From the NCBI RefSeq assembly GCF_001050345.1, contig NZ_LFMW01000018.1, positions 117,661 to 181,660 of the forward strand: 64,000 nucleotides of DNA, given 5' to 3'. The notes under the pieces were generated by a model. The model was not told where the DNA came from. It saw nothing but the letters and a program-made list of their open reading frames with translations, and searched no databases. The position numbers and the translations under genes were made by a program. This DNA comes from Pseudomonas fildesensis (GTDB lineage: Bacteria; Pseudomonadota; Gammaproteobacteria; Pseudomonadales; Pseudomonadaceae). How positions within the stretch are numbered: the stretch's first letter is position 1; each line of letters begins with the position of its first letter. Of the stretch, positions 43,892-52,508 are shown piece after piece.

Positions 43892-43928
43892 TTGGATCTC
43901 CAGTGGATTTCCAGTGTGGGCAACAGGC

Positions 43929-45005
43929 TTACTTCATTTCTACGATGACTTGCTCGTTCCACAACTGAGGCAGCTTCTTGGAAGTCACTTCCCAGGCATC
44001 GGCATCCTTGATCGGCTGCGGATTGGCCTTGGTGTATTGCTCGCCAGGAATCAGGTTCTTGGCGATATCAGCCGGCAGTTTCAGGTCGGTTTCAGCACGG
44101 ATGGGACGCGCATTGCCACGCGCCAGGTTGAGTTGGCCGGCATCGCTGAAGATGTATTCGCGGGTCAACTTGGCGGCGTTCGGGTGCTTGGCGTGCTTGT
44201 TGATGATAGTGGTGTAGCCGGACTTCACCGAGCCGTCCGAAGGGATCAGCACCACGTAGTCATCCGGGTTGGCCATCTTGGCTTTGTAGCTCAGGCCGTT
44301 GAAGTCCCAGACGATGCCGACTTCGACTTCGCCTTTTTCCATGGTGGCGATGGTCGGGTTGGACAGGGACAGGCGACCTTGCTGGGCAATCTTGGTGAAG
44401 AACTGCAGGCCGGGCGCGATGTTTTTCTCATCACCTTTATTGGCGATGGCCGCAGCCAGTACGCCGTTGGCCGCTTGTGCCGCAGTGCTTACGTCACCGA
44501 CGGACACCTTGTATTTACCGGTCTGCAAGTCTGCCCAACTGGTTGGAACTTCGGAACCGTGCAGCAGCTTTTTGTTGACGATAAACGCGATGGTGCCGGT
44601 GTAGGCCAGAGCCCAGTGGCCGTCTTTGTCTTTCGCCCAATCCGGAATTTGAGCCCAGGTGGAGGGTTTGTAGGGCTGGGTGACTTCCTGTTTCACCGCG
44701 ATCGGACCGAAGGCCGCGCCTACGTCACCGATATCGGCGCTGGCGTTGTCTTTCTCGGCTTTGAACTTGGCGATTTCCTGGGCCGAGCTCATGTCGGTGT
44801 CGATGTGCTTGAGGCCGTAGGTCTTGGCCAGGTCTTCCCAGGTGCCTTTCCAGTTGGCCCAGTCATCGGGCATGCCGACGCTGTTGACGGCGCCTTCCGC
44901 TTTGGCGGCGGCCTCTAGAGTTTTTAGATCGGTATCAGCGGCCATGGCGGCGCCGCACATGGCAATGGTCGAGCCTAACAGTGATGCCAGGAAAAGCTGT
45001 TTCAT
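43929..45005 (-). CDS. ABC importer periplasmic binding protein
   Basis: 358 aa. Sec signal peptide (~1-22, AMA-AD). Family-1/6-like solute-binding fold related to Fe(III)-, polyamine- and 2-aminoethylphosphonate-binding proteins; blocks LTRYIF-like REYIFSDAGQLNLARGNARPI and IVWDFNGLSYKAKM. AAAGGAGC seven bases before the ATG. A GntR-type palindrome lies 52-63 bases upstream. First gene of the operon; the REP doublet after it may make it the most abundant product. Confidence 0.88.
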   Translation of the reverse strand: MKQLFLASLLGSTIAMCGAAMAADTDLKTLEAAAKAEGAVNSVGMPDDWANWKGTWEDLAKTYGLKHIDTDMSSAQEIAKFKAEKDNASADIGDVGAAFGPIAVKQEVTQPYKPSTWAQIPDWAKDKDGHWALAYTGTIAFIVNKKLLHGSEVPTSWADLQTGKYKVSVGDVSTAAQAANGVLAAAIANKGDEKNIAPGLQFFTKIAQQGRLSLSNPTIATMEKGEVEVGIVWDFNGLSYKAKMANPDDYVVLIPSDGSVKSGYTTIINKHAKHPNAAKLTREYIFSDAGQLNLARGNARPIRAETDLKLPADIAKNLIPGEQYTKANPQPIKDADAWEVTSKKLPQLWNEQVIVEMK

Positions 45006-45056
45006 CCGAAGCTCCTTTGGGCGTTTTCAACGCTGGGTTTTTTTCGACGGTGGTGT

Positions 45057-45068
45057 TGGTCTAGGTCA
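45057..45068. promoter_or_regulatory. GntR/UTRA operator candidate, binding-protein promoter
   Basis: TGGTCTAGGTCA, close to the TGGTCTAGACCA-like palindromes bound by DasR/PhnF-type GntR regulators. It shares its left half exactly with the site at 45327-45338. Confidence 0.6.
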
Positions 45069-45326
45069 GAGCAATACCTGAGCCAATCTAGACGTGACGG
45101 ATGACAGTTTCATGTCGATGTCGTTTTTAAAGCGCTTGTGTCGGTCTGTGCAGGCTTAGCGTAGACCATGCTCAAGTACCCGCAGGCCTTGGACTTGGCC
45201 GATGTATTGCAGGGTGTGGAGCGGGAGATCGACACGGACTGTCATCTGTCGGTCATCTGCTATGCCTAGGCTGGCACGCAACAGCAGAAGCCCAAATACA
45301 GCCCGGTTTGTGCACCTGAACGGTGC
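45069..45326. other. Divergent control region
   Basis: The ~345 bases between the binding-protein gene and the GntR gene carry no supported ORF; a further weak element AATCTAGACG is at 45086-45095. Confidence 0.5.
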
Positions 45327-45338
45327 TGGTCTAGTCCA
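45327..45338. promoter_or_regulatory. GntR/UTRA operator candidate, autoregulatory
   Basis: TGGTCTAGTCCA within CTGGTCTAGTCCAG, a near-perfect palindrome 14 bases before the regulator's ATG. Confidence 0.65.
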
Positions 45339-45352
45339 GATAGGTAACGTTG

Positions 45353-46066
45353 ATGCGTGATGAGGCAATCAAGGCAGTGACATCCATCGGCCTGGCGCTG
45401 CAAGAGCAGATCGACCACGGCCTGTTGCCGCCTGCAAGCAAACTGCCCGCCGAGCGCAAGCTCAGCGAGTTGTTTGGTACCACTCGAATTACCGTGCGGG
45501 AAGCCTTGTTACAACTGGAAGCCCAAGGGCAGATCTATCGCGAAGAGCGTCGTGGCTGGTTCGTCTCGCCGCCGCGATTGGCCTACAACCTGATGCAGCG
45601 CAGCCACTTTCACGCCATGGTCAACGATCAGGGGCGTGTGGCATCGACCGAAGTGATCTGCGCGCGGTTGCAACCGGCGTCGGCGGCGGTGTGTGCCTGG
45701 TTGCAACTGCCAGCGCTGTCCAGCGTGATCCAGATTTGCCGGAGCCGCCGGATAGACGGGCGTTTGGTGCTGTATGTGGAGCACTACCTGAACCCGCAGT
45801 ATTTTCCGGGGATTCTGGCGTGTGATTTGAATCAGTCGATGACCGAGCTGTACGCCCGCAAGTACGACCTGCACTACGGGCGGGTGCGGTTCGAGATTGT
45901 GCCGACGTCATTGCCGGTGGAAGCCGCCGCTGCATTGCGCGTGTCGGTGGGCAGCCCGGGCCTGCGGATTGCCCGGGTCAACTATGACCAGCACCAGCGG
46001 TTGATCGACTGCGACCTGGAGTTTTGGCGGCATGATGCGATTCACGTGGGCGTGGATGTGGTTTGA
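45353..46066 (+). CDS. GntR-family regulator with UTRA domain
   Basis: 237 aa. N-terminal winged HTH (~8-75): LPAERKLSELFGTTRITVREALLQLEAQGQIYREERRGWFVS. The C-terminal UTRA (HutC-type) ligand domain has the IDGRLVLYVEHYLNP and AALRVSVGSPGLRI blocks. Divergent from the importer operon; palindromes near both genes suggest it controls both. UTRA ligands are usually small metabolites such as phospho-sugars, phosphonates or urocanate. Confidence 0.9.
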   Translation: MRDEAIKAVTSIGLALQEQIDHGLLPPASKLPAERKLSELFGTTRITVREALLQLEAQGQIYREERRGWFVSPPRLAYNLMQRSHFHAMVNDQGRVASTEVICARLQPASAAVCAWLQLPALSSVIQICRSRRIDGRLVLYVEHYLNPQYFPGILACDLNQSMTELYARKYDLHYGRVRFEIVPTSLPVEAAAALRVSVGSPGLRIARVNYDQHQRLIDCDLEFWRHDAIHVGVDVV

Positions 46067-46084
46067 CGGCATGTCGAGCGCGTT

Positions 46085-46329
46085 TCCTGTGGCAAGCAGT
46101 CTTCCTGTAGCAACCAGTCTTCCTGTGGCTAGAGTGCTTGCTGTGGCGAGCAGGCTTGCCCTGCGTTGGGCTGCGAAGCAGCCCTGAAATCTGCAAACGT
46201 GATTTGTCTGAAAGAATGCGGCGGTCTTATTGGGGCTGCTTCGCAGCCCAACGCAGGGCAAGCCTGCTCGCCGCAGGAAACGTGCTTGCCACAATAAGCC
46301 TGCTTGCCACAGGAAACGTGCTCGCCACA
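46085..46329. repeat. Expanded REP array
   Basis: Core is the GGCGAGCAGGCTTGCCCTGC nested doublet. On the left, ~18-base units (TTCCTGTGGCAAGCAGTC and variants) occur four times in tandem; on the right, the inverted form (CTTGCCACAGGAAACGTG and variants) repeats about four times. The whole is one long imperfect inverted repeat between the GntR gene and fpvF. Confidence 0.85.
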
Positions 46330-46348
46330 AAAGCTCGCCCTTTAGATG

Positions 46349-47308
46349 TCAGGGGCTCAGCGTCTTGATCAGTTGATCCGTGTTGGTTTCCAACTCAGTC
46401 ACCGGGTCTGCGCCGTCCACGTTCAACACCAGCAACTGCGCACCGCCTGCCGTCACTGCAGCGTTCACCGCCTCACTCGGCTGGCGATGGTGCAGCACCA
46501 CGGCCACGTCGCTGGCTTTCAAGTCGGCACTGAGTGCCTGTAAGGCCTCGGGCGTCCAGTCGGCGTCGGGCCGTGCATCGGTGCTGACCAGTTCCAGGTT
46601 CAGGCTGCTGACCAGATAAGCGAAGTGATCGCTCAGGCTGACCACGCTCAGGTTGTCCGCCTGGGCCAGCCGCGCCTCGCTGTCGGCGTTGAGCTTGAGC
46701 AAACGCTGTTTGAGGGCGGCCAGGTTAGCGTCGATCTTCGCCTTGGCGTTCGGTGCCAGTCGACTCAGGTCGGCGGCCATCACATCGGCCATGCGCCCCA
46801 TGTTGTTGCTCGACTGCCAGGGCTGGCTGTTCAAGCCATCGCCGGTGCCCGGCTGTACGGCGATGCCCGGTAAGCCGCCGTCCACCGGGCGTGCGGCGTC
46901 GACTTCGACGATACGGATATTGCTGCGCCGCGCCACGGGGTAGAGCGGGTCATCCGCCCACAGCGAGCGCAGGCCAATGGCAGCGTCGGCATCCTGGGCC
47001 AACGTGCCCAGCGCCGGAGCGCCACGGCCGGTGAAGTAGGACACCTGCCGTGAGCCGGGCAGGTTGGCCGGGGCGGCGCGTTCGAGCTGTACGTCGGTGC
47101 CTTTGAGCAGCACTTCGGCCAGGCCGTAGGTGATCGGCAGCGAGGCCAGCACTTTGACCGGTTTTGTCGCTTTGGCCTTGGTCAACGCGGCATGGCCGAG
47201 GCCTTGGTTGACTTTGAATTCCTTGGGGTCAAAACCGTCGACGGCCAGCGCCGAGGTGCTGATCAAGCACGCGATGGCCAGGGCGAATGGGCGAAATACA
47301 GGGCGCAT
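46349..47308 (-). CDS. fpvF: Periplasmic metal/siderophore binding protein FpvF
   Basis: 319 aa. Signal peptide ~1-22 (ISTSALA). ZnuA/TroA-type cluster-9 fold but divergent, without the His-rich loop. Last gene of the fpv operon; start codon overlaps the permease stop by one base (TAATG). In P. aeruginosa FpvF forms a complex with FpvC and binds ferripyoverdine in the periplasm. Identification rests mainly on operon order. Confidence 0.85.
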   Translation of the reverse strand: MRPVFRPFALAIACLISTSALAVDGFDPKEFKVNQGLGHAALTKAKATKPVKVLASLPITYGLAEVLLKGTDVQLERAAPANLPGSRQVSYFTGRGAPALGTLAQDADAAIGLRSLWADDPLYPVARRSNIRIVEVDAARPVDGGLPGIAVQPGTGDGLNSQPWQSSNNMGRMADVMAADLSRLAPNAKAKIDANLAALKQRLLKLNADSEARLAQADNLSVVSLSDHFAYLVSSLNLELVSTDARPDADWTPEALQALSADLKASDVAVVLHHRQPSEAVNAAVTAGGAQLLVLNVDGADPVTELETNTDQLIKTLSP

Positions 47309-48207
47309 TATCCAAGATTCCCTTTGAGGCTGGGCACGGTGCCGCGCGCGATGGCGGCAAGGGCGAAGAAGATACCGGCCATCAGGATGATCGCGGCACC
47401 GGAGGGGATCGGCAGGTCGAAGATGACTGGCAGCAGAATGCCGCACAGGGTGCTGACGGTGGCGATCACCACTGAAATCCAGAAGAAGCCTTTGAGCGAC
47501 TGGCTCAACAGGCGCGCAGCCGCTGCCGGAATCACCAGCAACGCGCCGACCAGGATTGCACCGATCACCTTGACCGCCGCCACGGTGATCAGCGTCACCA
47601 GGATCACGAACAGGTAATCCAGGGTTTTCACCGCCACGCCGCGGACCGCCGCCAATTGCGGGTTGAAACTGGCGAGCATGATGCGGTTGTACAGCGGCAG
47701 CGCCAGGGCCATCACCAGCGAACCGACAATCGCCAGCACCAGCAAATCATTGCCGTTGACCGTCAGCACCGAGCCGAACAGCACGTTCTCGAGGATGTGC
47801 ACGTTGATCTTGCCCGCGAGGATCAGCAGCAGGCTCGCACCCAATGCCAGGGACACGGACAGGAACACGCCGATCAACGTATCCGGCGCCAGGCCGGTGC
47901 GGTTGCGCAGGTAATTGAGCAGGATGCCGAACAACAGGCAGTAGCCGAACAGGCTGCCATAGGGCCCGGTGTAGGGTTCGCCCAGCAGAATGCCCACGGC
48001 CACGCCGGTGAGCGCCGCATGGCCGACCGCTTCGGAGAAAAACGCAAAGCGTTTGACCACCACCAGCGTGCCGAGGCCACCCAGCACCGGACCGATCAGC
48101 AACCCGGCGAGCAGGGCATTGACCACAAAACCATAGGCCAGCGCTTCCGGCAGGTAGCCGGAGGAGGCCCAGCCCTGGACCATCAGGCGAAACGCTTCAT
48201 AACTCAT
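47308..48207 (-). CDS. fpvE: Inner-membrane ABC permease FpvE
   Basis: 299 aa, eight or nine helices, ABC-3 family (ZnuB/MntB type), with the GLLIGPVLGGLGTLVVVKRFAFFSEAVGHAALTGVA block. ATG overlaps the fpvD stop by four bases. With FpvD it takes up iron released from pyoverdine. Confidence 0.9.
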   Translation of the reverse strand: MSYEAFRLMVQGWASSGYLPEALAYGFVVNALLAGLLIGPVLGGLGTLVVVKRFAFFSEAVGHAALTGVAVGILLGEPYTGPYGSLFGYCLLFGILLNYLRNRTGLAPDTLIGVFLSVSLALGASLLLILAGKINVHILENVLFGSVLTVNGNDLLVLAIVGSLVMALALPLYNRIMLASFNPQLAAVRGVAVKTLDYLFVILVTLITVAAVKVIGAILVGALLVIPAAAARLLSQSLKGFFWISVVIATVSTLCGILLPVIFDLPIPSGAAIILMAGIFFALAAIARGTVPSLKGNLG

Positions 48208-48950
48208 AGCGCCGGGCTCCGAGGGTGGGTAGAGAACAGGGTCAGCAAGCGGTCCGGGGTCAGGGCTTCTTTTGGCGTGGCGTCGAACAGCACGCGGCGG
48301 TTCAGGCCGGTGACGCGGTCGGCCAGGCGGCCCACGGCTTCCAGGTCGTGTTCGATCCACAGCACGGTGATCCCGGCCAGGCGCCAGTCAGTCAGCAGCC
48401 GTTCGAACACCTGGATACCGGCCTCATCGAGGGCCGACATCGGTTCATCCAGCACCAGCAAATCCGGTGCAGGAATAAGCCCCTGGGCCAGCAGCACGCG
48501 CTGGCGCTCACCGCCAGACAAGGCTCCCATGCGCCGCTTGCGCTTGTCCTGCATGCCGACCCGTTCCAGCGCTTCGCCAATCGCGGCGGCGTAATGTTTG
48601 GACAGCCCAAGAAACGCCGGGCGCCGCTGACACATGGCCGCCATGAAGTCGTCGACGGTCATCGGTAAACCCCGGTCAAACTCCAAGGCTTGCGGTACAT
48701 AACCGATGGTGCCCGGCGTGGATGGCCATTGCAGGCTCAACTGACCCTGATGCGGCGTTTGCCCCAGCAGGGTCTTGATCAGCGAGCTTTTACCGCCACC
48801 GTTCGGCCCCACCAGCGCATGGATGCTGCCCGGTTGCACCTGGAAGCTCACGCCGTCGAGGATCACGGTGCGGCCGAGGGTCAGCGAGACCTGGTCGAAG
48901 TTGATCGTCGGGCCAATGCTGACGACCTGCAGTTGTTCTGCCGCCGTCAT
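48204..48950 (-). CDS. fpvD: ABC ATPase FpvD
   Basis: 248 aa. Walker A GPNGGGKSS (~49-57), signature LSGGERQRVLLAQGL, Walker B DLLVLDEPMSALD, H-loop WIEHDLEAV. ZnuC/MntA type. Overlaps fpvC by four bases. Confidence 0.9.
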   Translation of the reverse strand: MTAAEQLQVVSIGPTINFDQVSLTLGRTVILDGVSFQVQPGSIHALVGPNGGGKSSLIKTLLGQTPHQGQLSLQWPSTPGTIGYVPQALEFDRGLPMTVDDFMAAMCQRRPAFLGLSKHYAAAIGEALERVGMQDKRKRRMGALSGGERQRVLLAQGLIPAPDLLVLDEPMSALDEAGIQVFERLLTDWRLAGITVLWIEHDLEAVGRLADRVTGLNRRVLFDATPKEALTPDRLLTLFSTHPRSPAL

Positions 48951-49867
48951 GCCCCCGACTCCTGAATCGCCCGCACCACGGTGTTGAGGTTGCCGGTCAT
49001 TTCCACTTCGTACTTCTCGGCGCTGTATTCGCCGTAGGAAATATGCGACAGCGGGTACAGCTTGACCCCGGATTCACGCTGGATGGTGTCGACGTAGCTG
49101 GACGGGAAATCCATCTCCGAGAAGATCACCTTCACGTCCAGCGCGCGCAATTCGTCGATGGTTTTTTTCAGCTGGCTGGGGCTGGGCTCGATCCCGTGGG
49201 CCGGTTCGACCACGGCCGTGACTTCCAGGCCGAATTCGCGCAGCAGGTAATCGTAGGCCGCGTGCACGGTGGCCACGCGCAGGTCCGGGTTGGGTGCACG
49301 GGTCAGCTTGGCCAGGGCGTCGGCGCGCATCTGCCGCAGGCGTTTGCCGTAGGCGCGGGCGTTCTGGGTGTAGGTCTTGGCGTTGTCCGGGTCGAGCTTG
49401 CCCAGTTCGCGGGCGATGTTGTTGACCTGGGCAATCGACGCGCTGATCGACAGGAAGGTGTGCGGGTTGACCACCTTGCCCGCGCCACGTGCGGCATTGC
49501 CGGTGGCGGCCAGCAGCGGCACGTTGGCGTTGGCCTCGATCACCGGAATGTCCGGGCGCTCGCTGGTGGCGATCATGCGGTCGGCGAAATCGTCATGGCC
49601 GACGCCGTTGAGTACGATCACGTCGAGGGTGCCGATGCGCTTGATGTCTTCGGCGCGTGGCTCGTAGGCGTGGGGGTTGAAACCGGCCGGAATCAACGGC
49701 ACCACTTCAGCCTTGTCGCCGACGATATTCGCCACGTAGCTGTAATAAGGATGCAGGGTGATGCCGATCCGCAGGCGCTTGGTCGCCTCGGCATTGGCCA
49801 ACGGGGCAAGCATCAAACTGAACAGGCTGACCAGCAACAGGCGCAACAGGGGAGATGAAATAGACAT
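48947..49867 (-). CDS. fpvC: Periplasmic binding protein FpvC
   Basis: 306 aa. Signal peptide ~1-27 (PLANA). Cluster-9 metal-binding fold with His/Glu/Asp ligands likely in HPYYSYVANIVG, NPHTFLSIS, EPAHGIEPSPSQL and FSEMDFPSSYVD. In P. aeruginosa FpvC accepts Fe(II) after reduction by FpvG and delivers it to FpvDE. Upstream in-frame codons lie in the end of the previous gene and are not used. Confidence 0.9.
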   Translation of the reverse strand: MSISSPLLRLLLVSLFSLMLAPLANAEATKRLRIGITLHPYYSYVANIVGDKAEVVPLIPAGFNPHAYEPRAEDIKRIGTLDVIVLNGVGHDDFADRMIATSERPDIPVIEANANVPLLAATGNAARGAGKVVNPHTFLSISASIAQVNNIARELGKLDPDNAKTYTQNARAYGKRLRQMRADALAKLTRAPNPDLRVATVHAAYDYLLREFGLEVTAVVEPAHGIEPSPSQLKKTIDELRALDVKVIFSEMDFPSSYVDTIQRESGVKLYPLSHISYGEYSAEKYEVEMTGNLNTVVRAIQESGA

Positions 49868-49886
49868 GGGCAATCGGTCTTCTCGT

Positions 49887-50447
49887 TCAGTGACGGTGCT
49901 GGCGGGTGACGCCGGCATCGAATTGCGCGACCACCTGCTGCCAGCCGGCAGCGATCAGCGCCTGGTCAGTGAGGTCGGAGGGGGCGGCCAGGTTGGCGCG
50001 GCGGTTGAGCCAGATGTCCGGCTCGGCGCCGTGTACACGCATCAGCAGTGAACCGCTGGTGGCCGGCGTCTGGCTTAAACCCAGGTAGGCTGCGGGTTCG
50101 AGCAACTGCCAGTGATGGTCGCCACGGCTGACCGAACTGGCGTCCTGGGCAAACGGCGCGAAGCCTTCTTCGGCCAGTTGCTCGGGCGTCGGCAGGGCGC
50201 TTTGCTCTTCCTGCAGCAAGTGGATTTCATCCAGTGTCACCCGCAGGTCGGCGTAGATGCCTTGTTCGGCGGCGCTCAGGTCGCGGCGGGCGTCCAGCTG
50301 GTGGCTGGGCACGGCGACCACCTCCTGGGTTTCGCCATGCAAGGCCACCACCGTGCCGGCCACCGCGAGGATGATCAGGCACAGCAGCAGGACGTAGAGG
50401 GTTTCGTGGCCGGCGCCAGCCGGGCGTACTACCTGTGTGGTGCTCAT
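49887..50447 (-). CDS. fpvK: Membrane protein FpvK
   Basis: 186 aa. One N-terminal helix (~16-37) and a periplasmic domain rich in Leu/Gln, ending QHRH. Overlaps fpvJ by four bases. Identified by position in the fpvGHJK-CDEF order; its homologue helps the FpvG reductase complex. Confidence 0.82.
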   Translation of the reverse strand: MSTTQVVRPAGAGHETLYVLLLCLIILAVAGTVVALHGETQEVVAVPSHQLDARRDLSAAEQGIYADLRVTLDEIHLLQEEQSALPTPEQLAEEGFAPFAQDASSVSRGDHHWQLLEPAAYLGLSQTPATSGSLLMRVHGAEPDIWLNRRANLAAPSDLTDQALIAAGWQQVVAQFDAGVTRQHRH

Positions 50448-50773
50448 TGAGGCTGGATATCCGCTTGGTCGATTTCCACGACGTGGCCGGGGCCCGCATC
50501 AAACAGCACATAGAACTCGGCCGAGGGCTTCTTGAAGGTCAGGGTCGAGTCCTGGCCGAGCTTGCCGGGCACCAGGATAGTTTCGTCGTAGCCGATCACA
50601 TCCAGGGTCACGCCGGGGGCGCCGCTGCCGTCGGAAAAACCGCCGGTGCACTGGATCTGTTCACCCGCGATTTCCTTGCATTCACACATCGGGTTGTGGG
50701 CCAGTGCAACGGTACTGAAACCCGCACACAGCATCAGCGCGGCGCAGGCGCGGGTCAGGCGCATCAAAGTCAT
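50444..50773 (-). CDS. fpvJ: Periplasmic protein FpvJ
   Basis: 109 aa. Signal peptide ~1-25 (TVALA). The mature part begins HNPMCECKEIAGEQIQC, with three Cys that could bind metal or form disulfides, followed by an Ig-like beta-rich segment. Overlaps fpvH and fpvK by four bases each. Confidence 0.82.
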   Translation of the reverse strand: MTLMRLTRACAALMLCAGFSTVALAHNPMCECKEIAGEQIQCTGGFSDGSGAPGVTLDVIGYDETILVPGKLGQDSTLTFKKPSAEFYVLFDAGPGHVVEIDQADIQPQ

Positions 50774-51309
50774 GGTTTAACTCCTTGCTTGTTCAGCCAG
50801 GCAATGGTGGCAGGCGAGGCCTGGCTCAGCGGGATGAAACCCTGGTGCAGGGTGCCGTCCCAGCCTTCCATGGTGACCCACAGTTCGGCGTCGGCGGGCG
50901 TGCGCTCCGGCACGGGCAAGGCAGCGCCCATGCGGTACGGCGTGCCGAAGAAAATCACCCCGGCGGCCCGCAGGCTGCGTGGCTTGCCGATACGCAGGTA
51001 AGTGGCCTTGACCTGGTCGGCGCAGGTGTCGCACAGGGCGGCGTTGAAGAACTTCATCGGGCCGGCCGGATCAGGGCGCGGGCCTTCGTTGCGAAACTCG
51101 GCGAGGGTCAGGCTCCAGGGCCCGACCTTTACTTCGCCGGCCACCCGCTCGCCAATGCCGGTGTCACCGCGAAACAGGGCGGCGTCGGCAAAGTATTTGG
51201 GCATGAAGCCCAGGGGCACCAGCAATAGCAGGACATTGATGTGGAAACGCCATTTCAGCCAAAAGGCCCGCAGCGGCGAAGGCGATTTAGCGGCAGCGAC
51301 CTTGCTCAT
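50770..51309 (-). CDS. fpvH: Inner-membrane protein FpvH
   Basis: 179 aa. One helix (~22-38) after a basic N-terminus; the periplasmic domain contains a CDTC pair (~93-96). Overlaps fpvG and fpvJ by four bases. Homologue modulates the ferripyoverdine reductase FpvG. Confidence 0.82.
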   Translation of the reverse strand: MSKVAAAKSPSPLRAFWLKWRFHINVLLLLVPLGFMPKYFADAALFRGDTGIGERVAGEVKVGPWSLTLAEFRNEGPRPDPAGPMKFFNAALCDTCADQVKATYLRIGKPRSLRAAGVIFFGTPYRMGAALPVPERTPADAELWVTMEGWDGTLHQGFIPLSQASPATIAWLNKQGVKP

Positions 51310-52508
51310 GAGTTGGCCTCCGAGGTTTCAGCCTGCATGGCAGGGATGGCTGCCGGCGCACGTTGCGTCTTGGCTTCGCGCTTGAGGGCATTGAGGGTGG
51401 CCAGGGCCGTGCGTTTGGTCCAGATCAGCAGGCCGCTCAACACCATCATGCTCATCACCAGGCCGAAGAATGCCCAGATCAGCTTGATCCACAGCCCGCC
51501 AAAGTCACCGGTGTGCAGGGGCCGCATGGATTCGGTGACAAACTCCAGCTTCGAGCGGTCGGACAGCAAGTGCGCGGCAGCGACCTCACCGTCATATGGG
51601 TTGATCTGTGCGGTCTGGTACATCAGCGGGTACCAGCCCCGCCCGCCGATCTGCAGGTGGCTGTAGGCGTTGAGCGGCAGACTGACGAAACTCGCCTCCA
51701 AGCCAGGGATGCGCTGGGTGGCGATCTTGATTGCTTCATCCACGGGAATCATCGGGGCCGGTACGCCGGGCGCCGACGTGGGCACCTTCTCCCGAGCGAT
51801 CACCGGGATGACGGGCTCGGTGGAAATCGAAATCTGGTTGTCCCCCAGGATCGCCCGGATCAAGAACCAGATGCCGGTAATGGAGATCACCGCGATGAAC
51901 CAGATCGACCAGATACCGCTCAGGCGGTGGAAGTCGCCCCAGAAGATCCGCGCGCCGTGGCGGATACGCAGGGTAGGGCGCAGGAAGCCCTTCCAGAAAC
52001 GTTTGTACACCACCAGCCCGGTGACCAGCGACGCCAGCAACGGAATGCCGAGTGCCGAGACCAGGTACCAGCCCCAGCTGTAGCCATTGGTGAAGGGCAC
52101 CAGCCACCAGCCGTGCAGGGCGCGGGTAAATTGTTGGAAGTTGAAGGACGGGCTGATGCCCTGGATCACCCCGGTGTAGGGGTTGACGTAGACCTCGACC
52201 GAACGCCCGTCGGGGTAGCTAAGGTCGACGCTGAGGGCGAAGTGCGATTCGTCCGGACGGCTGATCGACTGGACGAACACCTGGGGTTCGTCACGTTTGA
52301 TGGCGGCGATCACCTGGTCGTAACTCAGCGGTTCGGCGTCGTCCGACGGCTGGCTCGCACGGATGTCCGGGTTGGCCAGCCAGACGATTTCCTGGCTGAC
52401 CACCGCCAGGGTGCCGGTGACGCAGACGATCAGTACAAAGAACCAGATGGGCAATGCCAGCCAGCTATGTACGAGAAACCAGAGTTTTGAGCGTGACTTC
52501 TTCGACAT
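51306..52508 (-). CDS. fpvG: Ferripyoverdine reductase FpvG
   Basis: 400 aa PepSY-associated TM protein with four main helices (~12-35, ~145-170, ~200-220, ~335-360) and periplasmic PepSY-like loops. Conserved His in VHSWLALP, RALHGWW, FHRLSG and PLHTGDFGG are probable haem ligands. It reduces Fe(III) in periplasmic ferripyoverdine so that iron is released and pyoverdine recycled. First gene of an eight-gene operon whose genes mostly overlap by a few bases. Confidence 0.9.
   Translation of the reverse strand: MSKKSRSKLWFLVHSWLALPIWFFVLIVCVTGTLAVVSQEIVWLANPDIRASQPSDDAEPLSYDQVIAAIKRDEPQVFVQSISRPDESHFALSVDLSYPDGRSVEVYVNPYTGVIQGISPSFNFQQFTRALHGWWLVPFTNGYSWGWYLVSALGIPLLASLVTGLVVYKRFWKGFLRPTLRIRHGARIFWGDFHRLSGIWSIWFIAVISITGIWFLIRAILGDNQISISTEPVIPVIAREKVPTSAPGVPAPMIPVDEAIKIATQRIPGLEASFVSLPLNAYSHLQIGGRGWYPLMYQTAQINPYDGEVAAAHLLSDRSKLEFVTESMRPLHTGDFGGLWIKLIWAFFGLVMSMMVLSGLLIWTKRTALATLNALKREAKTQRAPAAIPAMQAETSEANS

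Noticed and set aside
42918..43892. Longer start for the phosphodiesterase-like gene at 43892
   Set aside because: The extra ~56 codons translate a REP doublet; the ATG at 43724 gives the expected family N-terminus.
46085..46329. Possible CRISPR-like array
   Set aside because: Repeat units abut without unique spacers of constant length, the two sides are inverted, and no cas gene is present.
47308..48360. Longer start for the fpvE permease
   Set aside because: The extra 51 codons lie inside fpvD in another frame; the ATG overlapping the fpvD stop is the natural start.
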